NCBI GenBank assembly: GCA_949128115.1
Contig: OX421966.1
Location: 1,922,001 to 1,986,000 of the forward strand
Direction of reading: 5' to 3'
Origin: Anaspis maculata
Taxonomy: Eukaryota; Arthropoda; Insecta; Coleoptera; Scraptiidae
Length of the DNA stretch: 64,000 bases
Positions within the stretch are counted from its first letter, which is position 1, and each line of letters opens with the position of its first letter. This document shows positions 1-14,879 of the stretch, piece after piece. The translations under genes were made by a program, and so were the position numbers. Below the pieces are notes generated by a model. The model did not search any database. It saw nothing but the letters and a program-made list of their open reading frames with translations, and was not told the origin of the DNA.

Positions 1-1299
1 AACTCCAGGCCGTATCACGTCATATCACGCGATATAACATCAATATTTCACGCTAAATCAAGCTATAACTGGAGCCTTTTGACGCCATCTTCTCCTAATC
101 CACCATATGAGCTCACGCGTGAATTTAGCTCTTCAGTTGAGAGATGAATATCTCACGCTACCATCCAATGTGATTTTATTCCACAAGTCTCACGCAATTT
201 TGAACTATCTTCCACATCAACACATAATTTCACGCAATTAACCGCTACTCCCCACGTTATACTACAGCATATTCTCACGCAAACTCACGTTATTTCACGT
301 CATCTCACGCAATCCTATTATATCATTTCCGTCAGCATTGTCTCGTGTGATCTCACATCTCTTGCCATTGCACACAAGCAATTATTCCATAGAGCTCCAG
401 GTCGTATCACGTCATCTCACGCGATATTACATCAATATTTCACGCTAACTCAAGCTATGACCGGAGCCTTCTGACGCCATCTTTTTCTAATCTACCATAT
501 GAGCTCACGCGTGAATTTAGCTCTTCAGTTGAGAGATGAATATCTCACGCCACCATCCAATGTGATTTTATTCCACAAGTCTCACGTAATTTAGACCTAT
601 CTTCCACATCAACAGATAATTTCACGCAATTAACCGCTACTTCCCACGTTATACTACAGCATATTCTCACGCAAACTCACGTTATCTCACGTCATCTCAC
701 GCAATCCTATTATATCATTTCCGTTGGCATTGTCTCGTGTGATCTCACATCTCTTGCCATTGCACTCAAGCAATTATTCCATAAAACTCCAGGCCGTATC
801 ACGTCATATCACGCGATATAACATCAATATTTCACGCTAACTCAAGCTATAACTGGAGCCTTTTGACGCCATCTTCTTCTAATCTACCATATGAGCTCAC
901 GCGTGAATTTAGCTCTTCAGTTGAGAGATGAATATCTCACGCTACCATCCAATGTGATTTTATTTCACAAGTCTCACGTAATTTTGAACTATCTTTCACA
1001 TTAACACATAATTTCACGCAATCAACCGCTACTTCCCACGTTATACTACAGCATATTCTCACGCAAACTCACGTTATCTTACGTCATCTCACGCAATCCT
1101 ATTATATCATTTCCGTTGGCATTGTCTAGTGTGATCTCACATCTCTTGCCATTGCACTCAAGCAATTATTCCATAAAACTCCAGGCCGTATCACGTCATA
1201 TCACGCGATATAACATCAATATTTCACGCTAACTCAAGCTATAACTGGAGCCTTTTGACGCCATCTTCTTCTAATCCACCATATGAGCTCACGCGTGAA

Positions 1300-4200
1300 T
1301 TTAGCTCTTCAGTTGAGAGATGAATATCTCACGCTACCATCCAATGTGATTTTATTCCACAAGTCTCACGCAATTTTGAACTATCTTCCACATCAACACA
1401 TAATTTTACGCAATTAACCGCTACTTCACACGTTATACTACAGCATATTCTCACGCAAACTCACGTTATCTCACGTCATCTCACGCAATCCTATTATATC
1501 ATTTCAGTCGGCATTGTCTCGTGTGATCTCACATCTCTTGCCGTTGCACCCAAGCAATTATTCCATAAAACTCCAGGCCGTATCACGTCATCTCACGCGA
1601 TATAACATCAATATTTCACGCTAACTCAAGCTATAACTGGAGCCTTCTGACGCCATCTTTCTCTAATTCACCATATGAGCTCACGCGTGAATTAAGCTCT
1701 TCAGTTGAGAGATGAATATCTCACGCTACCATCCAATGTGATTTTATTTCACAAGTCTCACGTAATTTAGACCTATCTTCCACATCAACAGATAATTTCA
1801 CGCAATCAACCGCTACTTTTCTATGTTATACTACAGCAAATTCCCACACAAACTCAGGTTATCTCACGTCATCTCACGCAATCCTATTATATCATTTCCG
1901 TCGGCATTGTCTCGTGTGATCTCACATCTCTTGCCATTGCACTCAAGCAATTATTCCATAAAGCTCCAGGCCGTATCACGTCATCTCACGCGATATAACA
2001 TCAATATTTCACGCTAACTCAAGCTATAACTGGAGCCTTTTGACGCCATCTTTTCCTGATCTACCATATGAGCTCACGCGTGAATTGGGCTCTTCAGTTG
2101 AGAGATGAATATCTCACGCTACCATCCAATGTGATTTTATTTCACAAGTCTCACGTAATTTTGAACTATCTTTCACATTAACACATAATTTCACGCAATC
2201 AACCGCTACTTCCCACGTTATACTTCAGCATATTCTCACGCAAACTCACGTTATCTTACGTCATCTTACGCAATCCTAATATATCATTTCCGTTGGCATT
2301 GTCTCGTGTGATCTCACATCTCTTGCCATTGCACTTAAGCAATTATTCCATAAAACTCCAGGCCGTATCACGTCATCTCACGCGATATAACATCAATATT
2401 TCACGCTAACTCAAGCTATAACTGGAGCCTTTTGACGCCATCTTTTTCTAATCTACCATATGAGCTCACGCGTGAATTTAGCTCTTCAGTTGAGAGATGA
2501 ATATCTCACGCTACCATCCAATGTGATTTCATTTCACAAGTCTCACGTAATTTTGAACTATCTTTCACATTAACACATAATTTCACGCAATCAACCGCTA
2601 CTTCCCACGTTATACTTCAGCATATTCTCACGCAAACTCACGTTATCTTACGTCATCTTACAAAATCCTAATATATCATTTCCGTTGGCATTGTCTCGTG
2701 TGATCTCACATCTCTTGCCATTGCACTCAAGCAATTATTCCATAAAACTCCAGGCCGTATCACGTCATCTCACGCGATATAACATCAATATTTCACGCTA
2801 ACTCAAGCTATAACTGGAGCCTTTTGACGCCATCTTTTTCTAATCTACCATATGAGCTCACGCGTGAATTAAGCTCTTCAGTTGAGAGATGAATATCTCA
2901 CGCTACCATCAAATGTGATTTTATTCCACAAGTCTCACGCAATTTTGAACTATCTTCCACATCAACACATAATTTTACGCAATTAACCGCTACTTCACAC
3001 GTTATACTACAGCATATTCTCACGCAAACTCACGTTATCTCACGTCATCTCACGCAATCCTATTATATCATTTCAGTCGGCATTGTCTCGTGTGATCTCA
3101 CATCTCTTGCCGTTGCACCCAAGCAATTATTCCATAAAACTCCAGGCCGTATCACGTCATCTCACGCGATATAACATCAATATTTCACGCTAACTCAAGC
3201 TATAACTGGAGCCTTCTGACGCCATCTTTCTCTAATTCACCATATGAGCTCACGCGTGAATTAAGCTCTTCAGTTGAGAGATGAATATCTCACGCTACCA
3301 TCCAATGTGATTTTATTTCACAAGTCTCACGTAATTTAGACCTATCTTCCACATCAACAGATAATTTCACGCAATCAACCGCTACTTTTCTATGTTATAC
3401 TACAGCAAATTCCCACACAAACTCAGGTTATCTCACGTCATCTCACGCAATCCTATTATATCATTTCCGTCGGCATTGTCTCGTGTGATCTCACATCTCT
3501 TGCCATTGCACTCAAGCAATTATTCCATAAAGCTCCAGGCCGTATCACGTCATCTCACGCGATATAACATCAATATTTCACGCTAACTCAAGCTATAACT
3601 GGAGCCTTTTGACGCCATCTTTTCCTGATCTACCATATGAGCTCACGCGTGAATTAAGCTCTTCAGTTGAGAGATGAATATCTCACGCTACCATCCAATG
3701 TGATTTTATTTCACAAGTCTCACGTAATTTTGAACTATCTTTCACATTAACACATAATTTCACGCAATCAACCGCTACTTCCCACGTTATACTTCAGCAT
3801 ATTCTCACGCAAACTCACGTTATCTTACGTCATCTTACGCAATCCTAATATATCATTTCCGTTGGCATTGTCTCGTGTGATCTCACATCTCTTGCCATTG
3901 CACTTAAGCAATTATTCCATAAAACTCCAGGCCGTATCACGTCATCTCACGCGATATAACATCAATATTTCACGCTAACTCAAGCTATAACTGGAGCCTT
4001 TTGACGCCATCTTTTTCTAATCTACCATATGAGCTCACGCGTGAATTAAGCTCTTCAGTTGAGAGATGAATATCTCACGCTACCATCAAATGTGATTTTA
4101 TTCCACAAGTCTCACGCAATTTTGAACTATCTTCCACATCAACACATAATTTCACGCAATTAACCGCTACTTCCCACGTTATACTACAGCATATTCTCAC

Positions 4201-4430
4201 GCAAACTCACGTTATCTCACGTCATCTCACGCAATCCTATTATATCATTTCAGTCGGCATTGTCTCGTGTGATCTCACATCTCTTGCCGTTGCACTCAAG
4301 CAATTATTCCATAAAACTCCAGGCCGTATCACGTCATCTCACGCGATATAACATCAATATTTCACGCTAACTCAAGCTATAACTGGAGCCTTTTGACGCC
4401 ATCTTTTTCTAATCTACCATATGAGCTCAC
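1300..4430. repeat. Tetramer higher-order repeat of the 392-bp satellite
   Basis: Two successive ~1,569-bp blocks (four monomers) are nearly identical. A diagnostic variant monomer with TTTTCTATGTTATACTACAG followed by an AAATTCCCACACAAACTCAGG-type change occurs near 1816 and again near 3385, exactly 1,569 bp apart. The neighbouring monomers match in the same order. This shows amplification of a four-monomer block rather than of single monomers. Confidence 0.8.
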
Positions 4431-5589
4431 GCGTGAATTTAGCTCTTCAGTTGAGAGATGAATATTCCACGCTACCATCCAATGTGATTTTATTCCACAA
4501 GTCTCACGCAATTTTGAACTATCTTCCACATCAACACATAATTTCACGCGATCAACCGCTATTCCCCACGTTATACTACAGCATATTCTCACGCAAACTC
4601 ACGTTATTTCACGTCATCTCACGCAATCCTATTATATCATTTCCGTCAGCATTGTCTCGTGTGATCTTACATCTCTTGCCATTGCACACAAGCAATTATT
4701 CCATAAAGCTCCAGGCCGTATCACGTCATCTCACGCGATATTACATCAATATTTCACGCTAACTCAAGCTATGACCGGAGCCTTCTGACGCCATCTCTTT
4801 CTAATCTACCATATGAGCTCACGCGTGAATTTAGCTCTTCAGTTGAGAGATGAATATCTCACGCCACCATCCAATGTGATTTTATTTCACAAGTCTCACG
4901 TAATTTAGACCTATCTTCCACATCAACAGATGATTTCACGCAATTAACCGCTACTTCCCACGTTATACTACAGCATATTCTCACGCGAACTCACGTTATC
5001 TCACGTCATCTCACGCAATCCTATTATATCATTTCCGTTTTCATTGTCTCGTGTGATCTCACATCTCTTGCCATTGCACTCAAGCAATTATTCCATGGAA
5101 CTCCAGGCCGTATCACGTCATCTCACGCGATATAACATCAATATTTCACGCTAACTCAAGCTATAACTGGAGCTTTTTGACGCCATCCTTTTCTAATCTA
5201 CCATATGAGCTCACGCGTGAATTTAGCTCTTCAGTTGAGAGATGAATATCTCACGCTACCATCCAATGTGATTTTATTTCACAAGTCTCACGTGATTTTG
5301 AACTATCTTTCACATTAACACATAATTTCACGCAATCAACCGCTACTTCCCACGTTATACTACAGCATATTCTCACGCAAACTCACGTTATCTTACGTCA
5401 TCTCACGCAATCCTATTATATCATTTCCGTTGGCATTGTCTCGTGTGATCTCACATCTCTTGCCATTGCACTCAAGTAATTATTCCATAAAACTCCAGGC
5501 CGTATCACGTCATCTCACGCGATATAACATCAATATTTCACGCTAACTCAAGCTATAACTGGAGCCTTCTGACGCCATCTTTTTCTAAT

Positions 5590-8330
5590 CTACCATATGA
5601 GCTCACGCGTAAATTTAGCTCTTCAGTTGAGAGATGAATATCTCACGCTACCATCCAATGTGATTTTATTCCACAAGTCTCACGCAATTTTGAACTATCT
5701 TCCACATCAACACATAATTTCACGCAATTAACCGCTACTCCCCACGTTATACTACAGCATATTCTCACGCAAACTCACGTTATCTCACGTCATCTCACGC
5801 AATCCTATTATATCATTTCAGTCGGCATTGTCTCGTGTGATCTCACATCTCTTGCCATTGCACTCAAGTAATTATTCCATAAAACTCCAGGCCGTATCAC
5901 GTCATCTCACGCGATATAACATCAATATTTCACGCTAACTCAAGCTATAACTGGAGCCTTCTGACGCCATCTTTTTCTAATCTACCATATGAGCTCACGC
6001 GTGAATTTAGCTCTTCAGTTGAGAGATGAATATCTCACGCTACCATCCAATGTGATTTTATTTCACAAGTCTCACGTGATTTTGAACTATCTTTCACATT
6101 AACACATAATTTCACGCAATCAACCGCTACTTCCCACGTTATACTACAGCATATTCTCACGCAAACTCACGTTATCTTACGTCATCTCACGCAATCCTAT
6201 TATATCATTTCCGTTGGCATTGTCTCGTGTGATCTCACATCTCTTGCCATTGCACTCAAGCAATTATTCCATAAAACTCCAGGCCGTATCACGTCATATC
6301 ACGCGATATAACATCAATATTTCACGCTAACTCAAGCTATAACTGGAGCCTTTTGACGCCATCTTCTTCTAATCCACCATATGAGCTCACGCGTAAATTT
6401 AGCTCTTCAGTTGAGAGATGAATATCTCACGCTACCATCCAATGTGATTTTATTCCACAAGTCTCACGCAATTTTGAACTATCTTCCACATCAACACATA
6501 ATTTCACGCAATTAACCGCTACTCCCCACGTTATACTACAGCATATTCTCACGCAAACTCACGTTATCTCACGTCATCTCACGCAATCCTATTATATCAT
6601 TTCAGTCGGCATTGTCTCGTGTGATCTCACATCTCTTGCCATTGCACTCAAGTAATTATTCCATAAAACTCCAGGCCGTATCACGTCATCTCACGCGATA
6701 TAACATCAATATTTCACGCTAACTCAAGCTATAACTGGAGCCTTCTGACGCCATCTTTTTCTAATCTACCATATGAGCTCACGCGTGAATTTAGCTCTTC
6801 AGTTGAGAGATGAATATCTCACGCTACCATCCAATGTGATTTTATTTCACAAGTCTCACGCAATTTTGAACTATCTTCCACATCAACACATAATTTCACG
6901 CAATTAACCGCTACTCCCCACGTTATACTACAGCATATTCTCACGCAAACTCACGTTATCTCACGTCATCTCACGCAATCCTATTATATCATTTCCGTTG
7001 GCATTGTCTCGTGTGATCTCACATCTCTTGCCATTGCACTCAAGTAATTATTCCATAAAACTCCAGGCCGTATCACGTCATCTCACGCGATATAACATCA
7101 ATATTTCACGCTAACTCAAGCTATAACTGGAGCCTTCTGACGCCATCTTTTTCTAATCTACCATATGAGCTCACGCGTAAATTTAGCTCTTCAGTTGAGA
7201 GATGAATATCTCACGCTACCATCCAATGTGATTTTATTCCACAAGTCTCACGCAATTTTGAACTATCTTCCACATCAACACATAATTTCACGCAATTAAC
7301 CGCTACTCCCCACGTTATACTACAGCATATTCTCACGCAAACTCACGTTATCTCACGTCATCTCACGCAATCCTATTATATCATTTCAGTCGGCATTGTC
7401 TCGTGTGATCTTACATCTCTTGCCATTGCACTCAAGTAATTATTCCATAAAACTCCAGGCCGTATCACGTCATCTCACGCGATATAACATCAATATTTCA
7501 CGCTAACTCAAGCTATAACTGGAGCCTTCTGACGCCATCTTTTTCTAATCTACCATATGAGCTCACGCGTGAATTTAGCTCTTCAGTTGAGAGATGAATA
7601 TCTCACGCTACCATCCAATGTGATTTTATTTCACAAGTCTCACGTGATTTTGAACTATCTTTCACATTAACACATAATTTCACGCAATCAACCGCTACTT
7701 CCCACGTTATACTACAGCATATTCTCACGCAAACTCACGTTATCTTACGTCATCTCACGCAATCCTATTATATCATTTCCGTTGGCATTGTCTCGTGTGA
7801 TCTCACATCTCTTGCCATTGCACTCAAGCAATTATTCCATAAAACTTCAGGCCGTATCACGTCATATCACGCGATATAACATCAATATTTCACGCTAACT
7901 CAAGCTATAACTGGAGCCTTTTGACGCCATCTTCTTCTAATCCACCATATGAGCTCACGCGTAAATTTAGCTCTTCAGTTGAGAGATGAATATCTCACGC
8001 TACCATCCAATGTGATTTTATTCCACAAGTCTCACGCAATTTTGAACTATCTTCCACATCAACACATAATTTCACGCAATTAACCGCTACTCCCCACGTT
8101 ATACTACAGCATATTCTCACGCAAACTCACGTTAACTCACGTCATCTCACGCAATCCTATTATATCATTTCAGTCGGCATTGTCTCGTGTGATCTCACAT
8201 CTCTTGCCATTGCACTCAAGTAATTATTCCATAAAACTCCAGGCCGTATCACGTCATCTCACGCGATATAACATCAATATTTCACGCTAACTCAAGCTAT
8301 AACTGGAGCCTTCTGACGCCATCTTTTTCT
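5590..8330. repeat. Dimer higher-order repeat of the 392-bp satellite
   Basis: The variant GCGTAAATTTAG, replacing the common GCGTGAATTTAG, appears near 5608, 6392, 7176 and 7960, spaced by 784 bp (two monomers). The partner monomers carry the common form. The alternating pattern identifies a two-monomer repeat unit. Confidence 0.8.
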
Positions 8331-9079
8331 AATCTACCATATGAGCTCACGCGTGAATTTAGCTCTTCAGTTGAGAGATGAATATCTCACGCTACCATCC
8401 AATGTGATTTTATTTCACAAGTCTCACGTAATTTTGAACTATCTTTCACATTAACACATAATTTCACGCAATCAACCGCTACTTCCCACGTTATACTACA
8501 GCATATTCTCACGCAAACTCACGTTATCTTACGTCATCTCACGCAATCCTATTATATCATTTCCGTTGGCATTGTCTCGTGTGATCTCACATCTCTTGAC
8601 ATTGCACTCAAGCAATTATTCCATAAAACTCCAGGCCGTATCACGTCATATCACGCGATATAACATCAATATTTCACGCTAACTCAAGCTATAACTGGAG
8701 CCTTTTGACGCCATCTTTTTCTAATCTACCATATAAGCTCACGCGTGAATTAAGCTCTTCAGTTGAGAGATGAATATCTCACGCTACCATCAAATGTGAT
8801 TTTATTCCACAAGTCTCACGCAATTTTGAACTATCTTCCACATCAACACATAATTTCACGCAATTAACCGCTACTTCCCACGTTATACTACAGCATATTC
8901 TCACGCAAACTCACGTTATCTCACGTCATCTCACGCAATCCTATTATATCATTTCAGTCGGCATTGTCTCGTGTGATCTCACATCTCTTGCCGTTGCACT
9001 CAAGCAATTATTCCATAAAACTCCAGGCCGTATCACGTCATCTCACGCGATATAACATCAATATTTCACGCTAACTCAA

Positions 9080-11470
9080 GCTATAACTGGAGCCTTTTGA
9101 CGCCATCTTTTTCTAATCTACCATATGAGCTCACGCGTGAATTAAGCTCTTCAGTTGAGAGATGAATATCTCACGCTACCATCAAATGTGATTTTATTCC
9201 ACAAGTCTCACGCAATTTTGAACTATCTTCCACATCAACACATAATTTCACGCAATTAACCGCTACTTCCCACGTTATACTACAGCATATTCTCACGCAA
9301 ACTCACGTTATCTCACGTCATCTCACGCAATCCTATTATATCATTTCAGTCGGCATTGTCTCGTGTGATCTCACATCTCTTGCCGTTGCACTCAAGCAAT
9401 CATTCCATAAAACTCCAGGCCGTATCACGTCATCTCACGCGATATAACATCAATATTTCACGCTAACTCAAGCTATAACTGGAGCCTTTTGACGCCATCT
9501 CTTTCTAATCTACCATATGAGCTCACGCGTGAATTTAGCTCTTCAGTTGAGAGATGAATATTCCACGCTACCATCCAATGTGATTTTATTCCACAAGTCT
9601 CACGCAATTTTGAACTATCTTCCACATCAACACATAATTTCACGCGATCAACCGCTACTCCCCACGTTATACTACAGCATATTCTCACGCAAACTCACGT
9701 TATTTCACGTCATCTCACGCAATCCTATTATATCATTTCCGTCAGCATTATCTCGTGTGATCTTACATCTCTTGCCATTGCACACAAGCAATTATTCCAT
9801 AAAGCTCCAGGCCGTATCACGTCATCTCACGCGATATTACATCAATATTTCACGCTAACTCAAGCTATGACCGGAGCCTTCTGACGCCATCTTTTTCTAA
9901 TCTACCATATGAGCTCACGCGTGAATTTAGCTCTTCAGTTGAGAGATGAATATCTCACGCCACCATCCAATGTGATTTTATTTCACAAGTCTCACGTAAT
10001 TTAGACCTATCTTCCACATCAACAGATAATTTCACGCAAATAACCGCTACTTCCCACGTTATACTACAGCATATTCTCACGCAAACTCACGTTATCTCAC
10101 GTCATCTCACGCAATCCTATTATATCATTTCAGTCGGCATTGTCTCGTGTGATCTCACATCTCTTGCCGTTGCACTCAAGCAATCATTCCATAAAACTCC
10201 AGGCCGTATCACGTCATCTCACGCGATATAACATCAATATTTCACGCTAACTCAAGCTATAACTGGAGCCTTTTGACGCCATCTCTTTCTAATCTACCAT
10301 ATGAGCTCACGCGTGAATTTAGCTCTTCAGTTGAGAGATGAATATTCCACGCTACCATCCAATGTGATTTTATTCCACAAGTCTCACGCAATTTTGAACT
10401 ATCTTCCACATCAACACATAATTTCACGCGATCAACCGCTACTCCCCACGTTATACTACAGCATATTCTCACGCAAACTCACGTTATTTCACGTCATCTC
10501 ACGCAATCCTATTATATCATTTCCGTCAGCATTATCTCGTGTGATCTTACATCTCTTGCCATTGCACACAAGCAATTATTCCATAAAGCTCCAGGCCGTA
10601 TCACGTCATCTCACGCGATATTACATCAATATTTCACGCTAACTCAAGCTATGACCGGAGCCTTCTGACGCCATCTTTTTCTAATCTACCATATGAGCTC
10701 ACGCGTGAATTTAGCTCTTCAGTTGAGAGATGAATATCTCACGCCACCATCCAATGTGATTTTATTTCACAAGTCTCACGTAATTTAGACCTATCTTCCA
10801 CATCAACAGATAATTTCACGCAAATAACCGCTACTTCCCACGTTATACTACAGCATATTCTCACGCAAACTCACGTTATCTCACGTCATCTCACGCAATC
10901 CTATTATATCATTTCAGTCGGCATTGTCTCGTGTGATCTCACATCTCTTGCCGTTGCACTCAAGCAATCATTTCATAAAACTCCAGGCCGTATCACGTCA
11001 TCTCACGCGATATAACATCAATATTTCACGCTAACTCAAGCTATAACTGGAGCCTTTTGACGCCATCTCTTTCTAATCTACCATATGAGCTCACGCGTGA
11101 ATTTAGCTCTTCAGTTGAGAGATGAATATTCCACGCTACCATCCAATGTGATTTTATTCCACAAGTCTCACGCAATTTTGAACTATCTTCCAGATCAACA
11201 CATAATTTCACGCGATCAACCGCTACTCCCCACGTTATACTACAGCATATTCTCACGCAAACTCACGTTATTTCACGTCATCTCACGCAATCCTATTATA
11301 TCATTTCCGTCAGCATTATCTCGTGTGATCTTACATCTCTTGCCATTGCACACAAGCAATTATTCCATAAAGCTCCAGGCCGTATCACGTCATCTCACGC
11401 GATATTACATCAATATTTCACGCTAACTCAAGCTATGACCGGAGCCTTCTGACGCCATCTTTTTCTAATC
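9080..11470. repeat. Second dimer higher-order repeat of the 392-bp satellite
   Basis: Three almost identical 784-bp units follow one another. The diagnostic variant GATGAATATTCCACGC, instead of GATGAATATCTCACGC, recurs at about 9554, 10338 and 11122. A single-base difference (CCAGATCAAC for CCACATCAAC) marks the third copy. The near identity suggests recent homogenisation by unequal exchange or gene conversion. Confidence 0.82.
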
Positions 11471-14400
11471 TACCATATGAGCTCACGCGTGAATTTAGCT
11501 CTTCAGTTGAGAGATGAATATCTCACGCTACCATCCAATGTGATTTTATTTCACAAGTCTCACGTAATTTTGAACTATCTTTCACAATAACACATAATTT
11601 CACGCAATCAACCGCTACTTCCCACGTTATACTACAGCATATTCTCACGCAAACTCACGTTATCTTACGTCATCTCACGCAATCCTATTATATCATTTCC
11701 GTTGGCATTGTCTCGTGTGATCTCACATCTCTTGCCATTGCACTCAAGCAATTATTCCATAAAACTCCAGGCCGTATCACGTCATATCACGCGATATAAC
11801 ATCAATATTTCACGCTAACTCAAGCTATAACTGGAGCCTTTTGACGCCATCTTCTTCTAATCCACCATATGAGCTCACGCGTGAATTTAGCTCTTCAGTT
11901 GAGAGATGAATATCTCACGCTACCATCCAATGTGATTTTATTCCACAAGTCTCACGCAATTTTGAACTATCTTCCACATCAACACATAATTTCACGCAAT
12001 TAACCGCTACTCCCCACGTTATACTACAGCATATTCTCACGCAAACTCACGTTATTTCACGTCATCTCACGCAATCCTATTATATCATTCCCGTCAGCAT
12101 TGTCTCGTGTGATCTCACATCTCTTGCCATTGCACACAAGCAATTATTCCATAAAGCTCCTGGCCGTATCACGTCATCTCACGCGATATTACATCAATAT
12201 TTCACGCTAACTCAAGCTATGACCGGAGCCTTCTGACGCCATCTTTTTCTAATCTACCATATGAGCTCACGCGTGAATTTAGCTCTTCAGTTGAGAGATG
12301 AATATCTCACGCCACCATCCAATGTGATTTTATTTCACAAGTCTCACGTAATTTAGACCTATCTTCCACATCAACAGATAATTTCACGCAATTAACCGCT
12401 ACTTCCCACGTTATACTACAGCATATTCTCACGCAAACTCACGTTATCTTACGTCATCTCACGCAATCCTATTACATCATTTCCGTTGGCATTGTCTCGT
12501 GTGATCTCACATCTCTTGCCATTGCACTCAAGCAATTATTCCATAAAATTCCAGGCCGTATCACGTCATATCACGCGATATAACATCAATATTTCACGCT
12601 AACTCAAGCTATAACTGGAGCCTTTTGACGCCATCTTCTTCTAATCCACCATATGAGCTCACGCGTAAATTTAGCTCTTCAGTTGAGAGATGAATATCTC
12701 ACGCTACCATCCAATGTGATTTTATTTCACAAGTCTCACGTGATTTTGAACTATCTTTCACATTAACACATAATTTCACGCAATCAACCGCTACTTCCCA
12801 CGTTATACTACAGCATATTCTCACGCAAACTCACGTTATCTTACGTCATCTCACGCAATCCTATCATATCATTTCCGTTTTCATTGTCTCGTGTGATCTC
12901 ACATCTCTTGCCATTGCACTCAAGCAATTATTCCATGGAACTCCAGGCCGTATCACGTCATCTCACGCGATATAACATCAATATTTCACGCTAACTCAAG
13001 CTATAACTGGAGCCTTTTGACGCCATCCTTTTCTAATCTACCATATGAGCTCACGCGTGAATTTAGCTCTTCAGTTGAGAGATGAATATCTCACGCTACC
13101 ATCCAATGTGATTTTATTTCACAAGTCTCACGTAATTTTGAACTATCTTTCACAATAACACATAATTTCACGCAATCAACCGCTACTTCCCACGTTATAC
13201 TACAGCATATTCTCACGCAAACTCACGTTATCTTACGTCATCTCACGCAATCCTATTATATCATTTCCGTTGGCATTGTCTCGTGTGATCTCACATCTCT
13301 TGCCATTGCACTCAAGCAATTATTCCATAAAACTCCAGGCCGTATCACGTCATATCACGCGATATAACATCAATATTTCACGCTAACTCAAGCTATAACT
13401 GGAGCCTTTTGACGCCATCTTCTTCTAATCCACCATATGAGCTCACGCGTGAATTTAGCTCTTCAGTTGAGAGATGAATATCTCACGCTACCATCCAATG
13501 TGATTTTATTCCACAAGTCTCACGCAATTTTGAACTATCTTCCACATCAACACATAATTTCACGCGATCAACCGCTACTCCCCACGTTATACTACAGCAT
13601 ATTCTCACGCAAACTCACGTTATTTCACGTCATCTCACGCAATCCTATTATATCATTTCCGTCAGCATTATCTCGTGTGATCTTACATCTCTTGCCATTG
13701 CACACAAGCAATTATTCCATAAAGCTCCAGGCCGTATCACGTCATCTCACGCGATATTACATCAATATTTCACGCTAACTCAAGCTATGACCGGAGCCTT
13801 CTGACGCCATCTTTTTCTAATCTACCATATGAGCTCACGCGTGAATTTAGCTCTTCAGTTGAGAGATGAATATCTCACGCCACCATCCAATGTGATTTTA
13901 TTTCACAAGTCTCACGTAATTTAGACCTATCTTCCACATCAACAGATAATTTCACGCAAATAACCGCTACTTCCCACGTTATACTACAGCATATTCTTAC
14001 GCAAACTCACGTTATCTCACGTCATCTCACGCAATCCTATCATATCATTTCCGTTTTCATTGTCTCGTGTGATCTCACATCTCTTGCCATTGCACTCGAG
14101 CAAATATTCCATGGAACTCCAGGCCGTATCACGTCATCTCACGCGATATAACATCAATATTTCACGCTAACTCAAGCTATAACTGGAGCCTTTTGACGCC
14201 ATCCTTTTCTAATCTACCATATGAGCTCACGCGTGAATTTAGCTCTTCAGTTGAGAGATGAATATCTCACGCTACCATCCAATGTGATTTTATTTCACAA
14301 GTCTCACGTAATTTTGAACTATCTTTCACAATAACACATAATTTCACGCAATCAACCGCTACTTCCCACGTTATACTACAGCATATTCTCACGCAAACTC

Positions 14401-14879
14401 ACGTTATCTTACGTCATCTCACGCAATCCTATTATATCATTTCCGTTGGCATTGTCTCGTGTGATCTCACATCTCTTGCCATTGCACTCAAGCAATTATT
14501 CCATAAAACTCCAGGCCGTATCACGTCATATCACGCGATATAACATCAATATTTCACGCTAACTCAAGCTATAACTGGAGCCTTTTGACGCCATCTTCTT
14601 CTAATCCACCATATGAGCTCACGCGTGAATTTAGCTCTTCAGTTGAGAGATGAATATCTCACGCTACCATCTAATGTGATTTTATTCCACAAGTCTCACG
14701 CAATTTTGAACTATCTTCCACATCAACACATAATTTCACGCAATTAACCGCTACTCCCCACGTTATACTACAGCATATTCTCACGCAAACTCACGTTATT
14801 TCACGTCATCTCACGCAATCCTATTATATCATTTCCGTCAGCATTGTCTCGTGTGATCTCACATCTCTTGCCATTGCAC

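Noticed and set aside
4377..13778. Repeated 113-codon and 71-codon open frames in the 392-bp satellite
   Set aside because: They occur with monomer period, on both strands, end in adjacent monomers, and are broken in most monomers by single changes. They follow from the low stop density of the TCACG-rich sequence.
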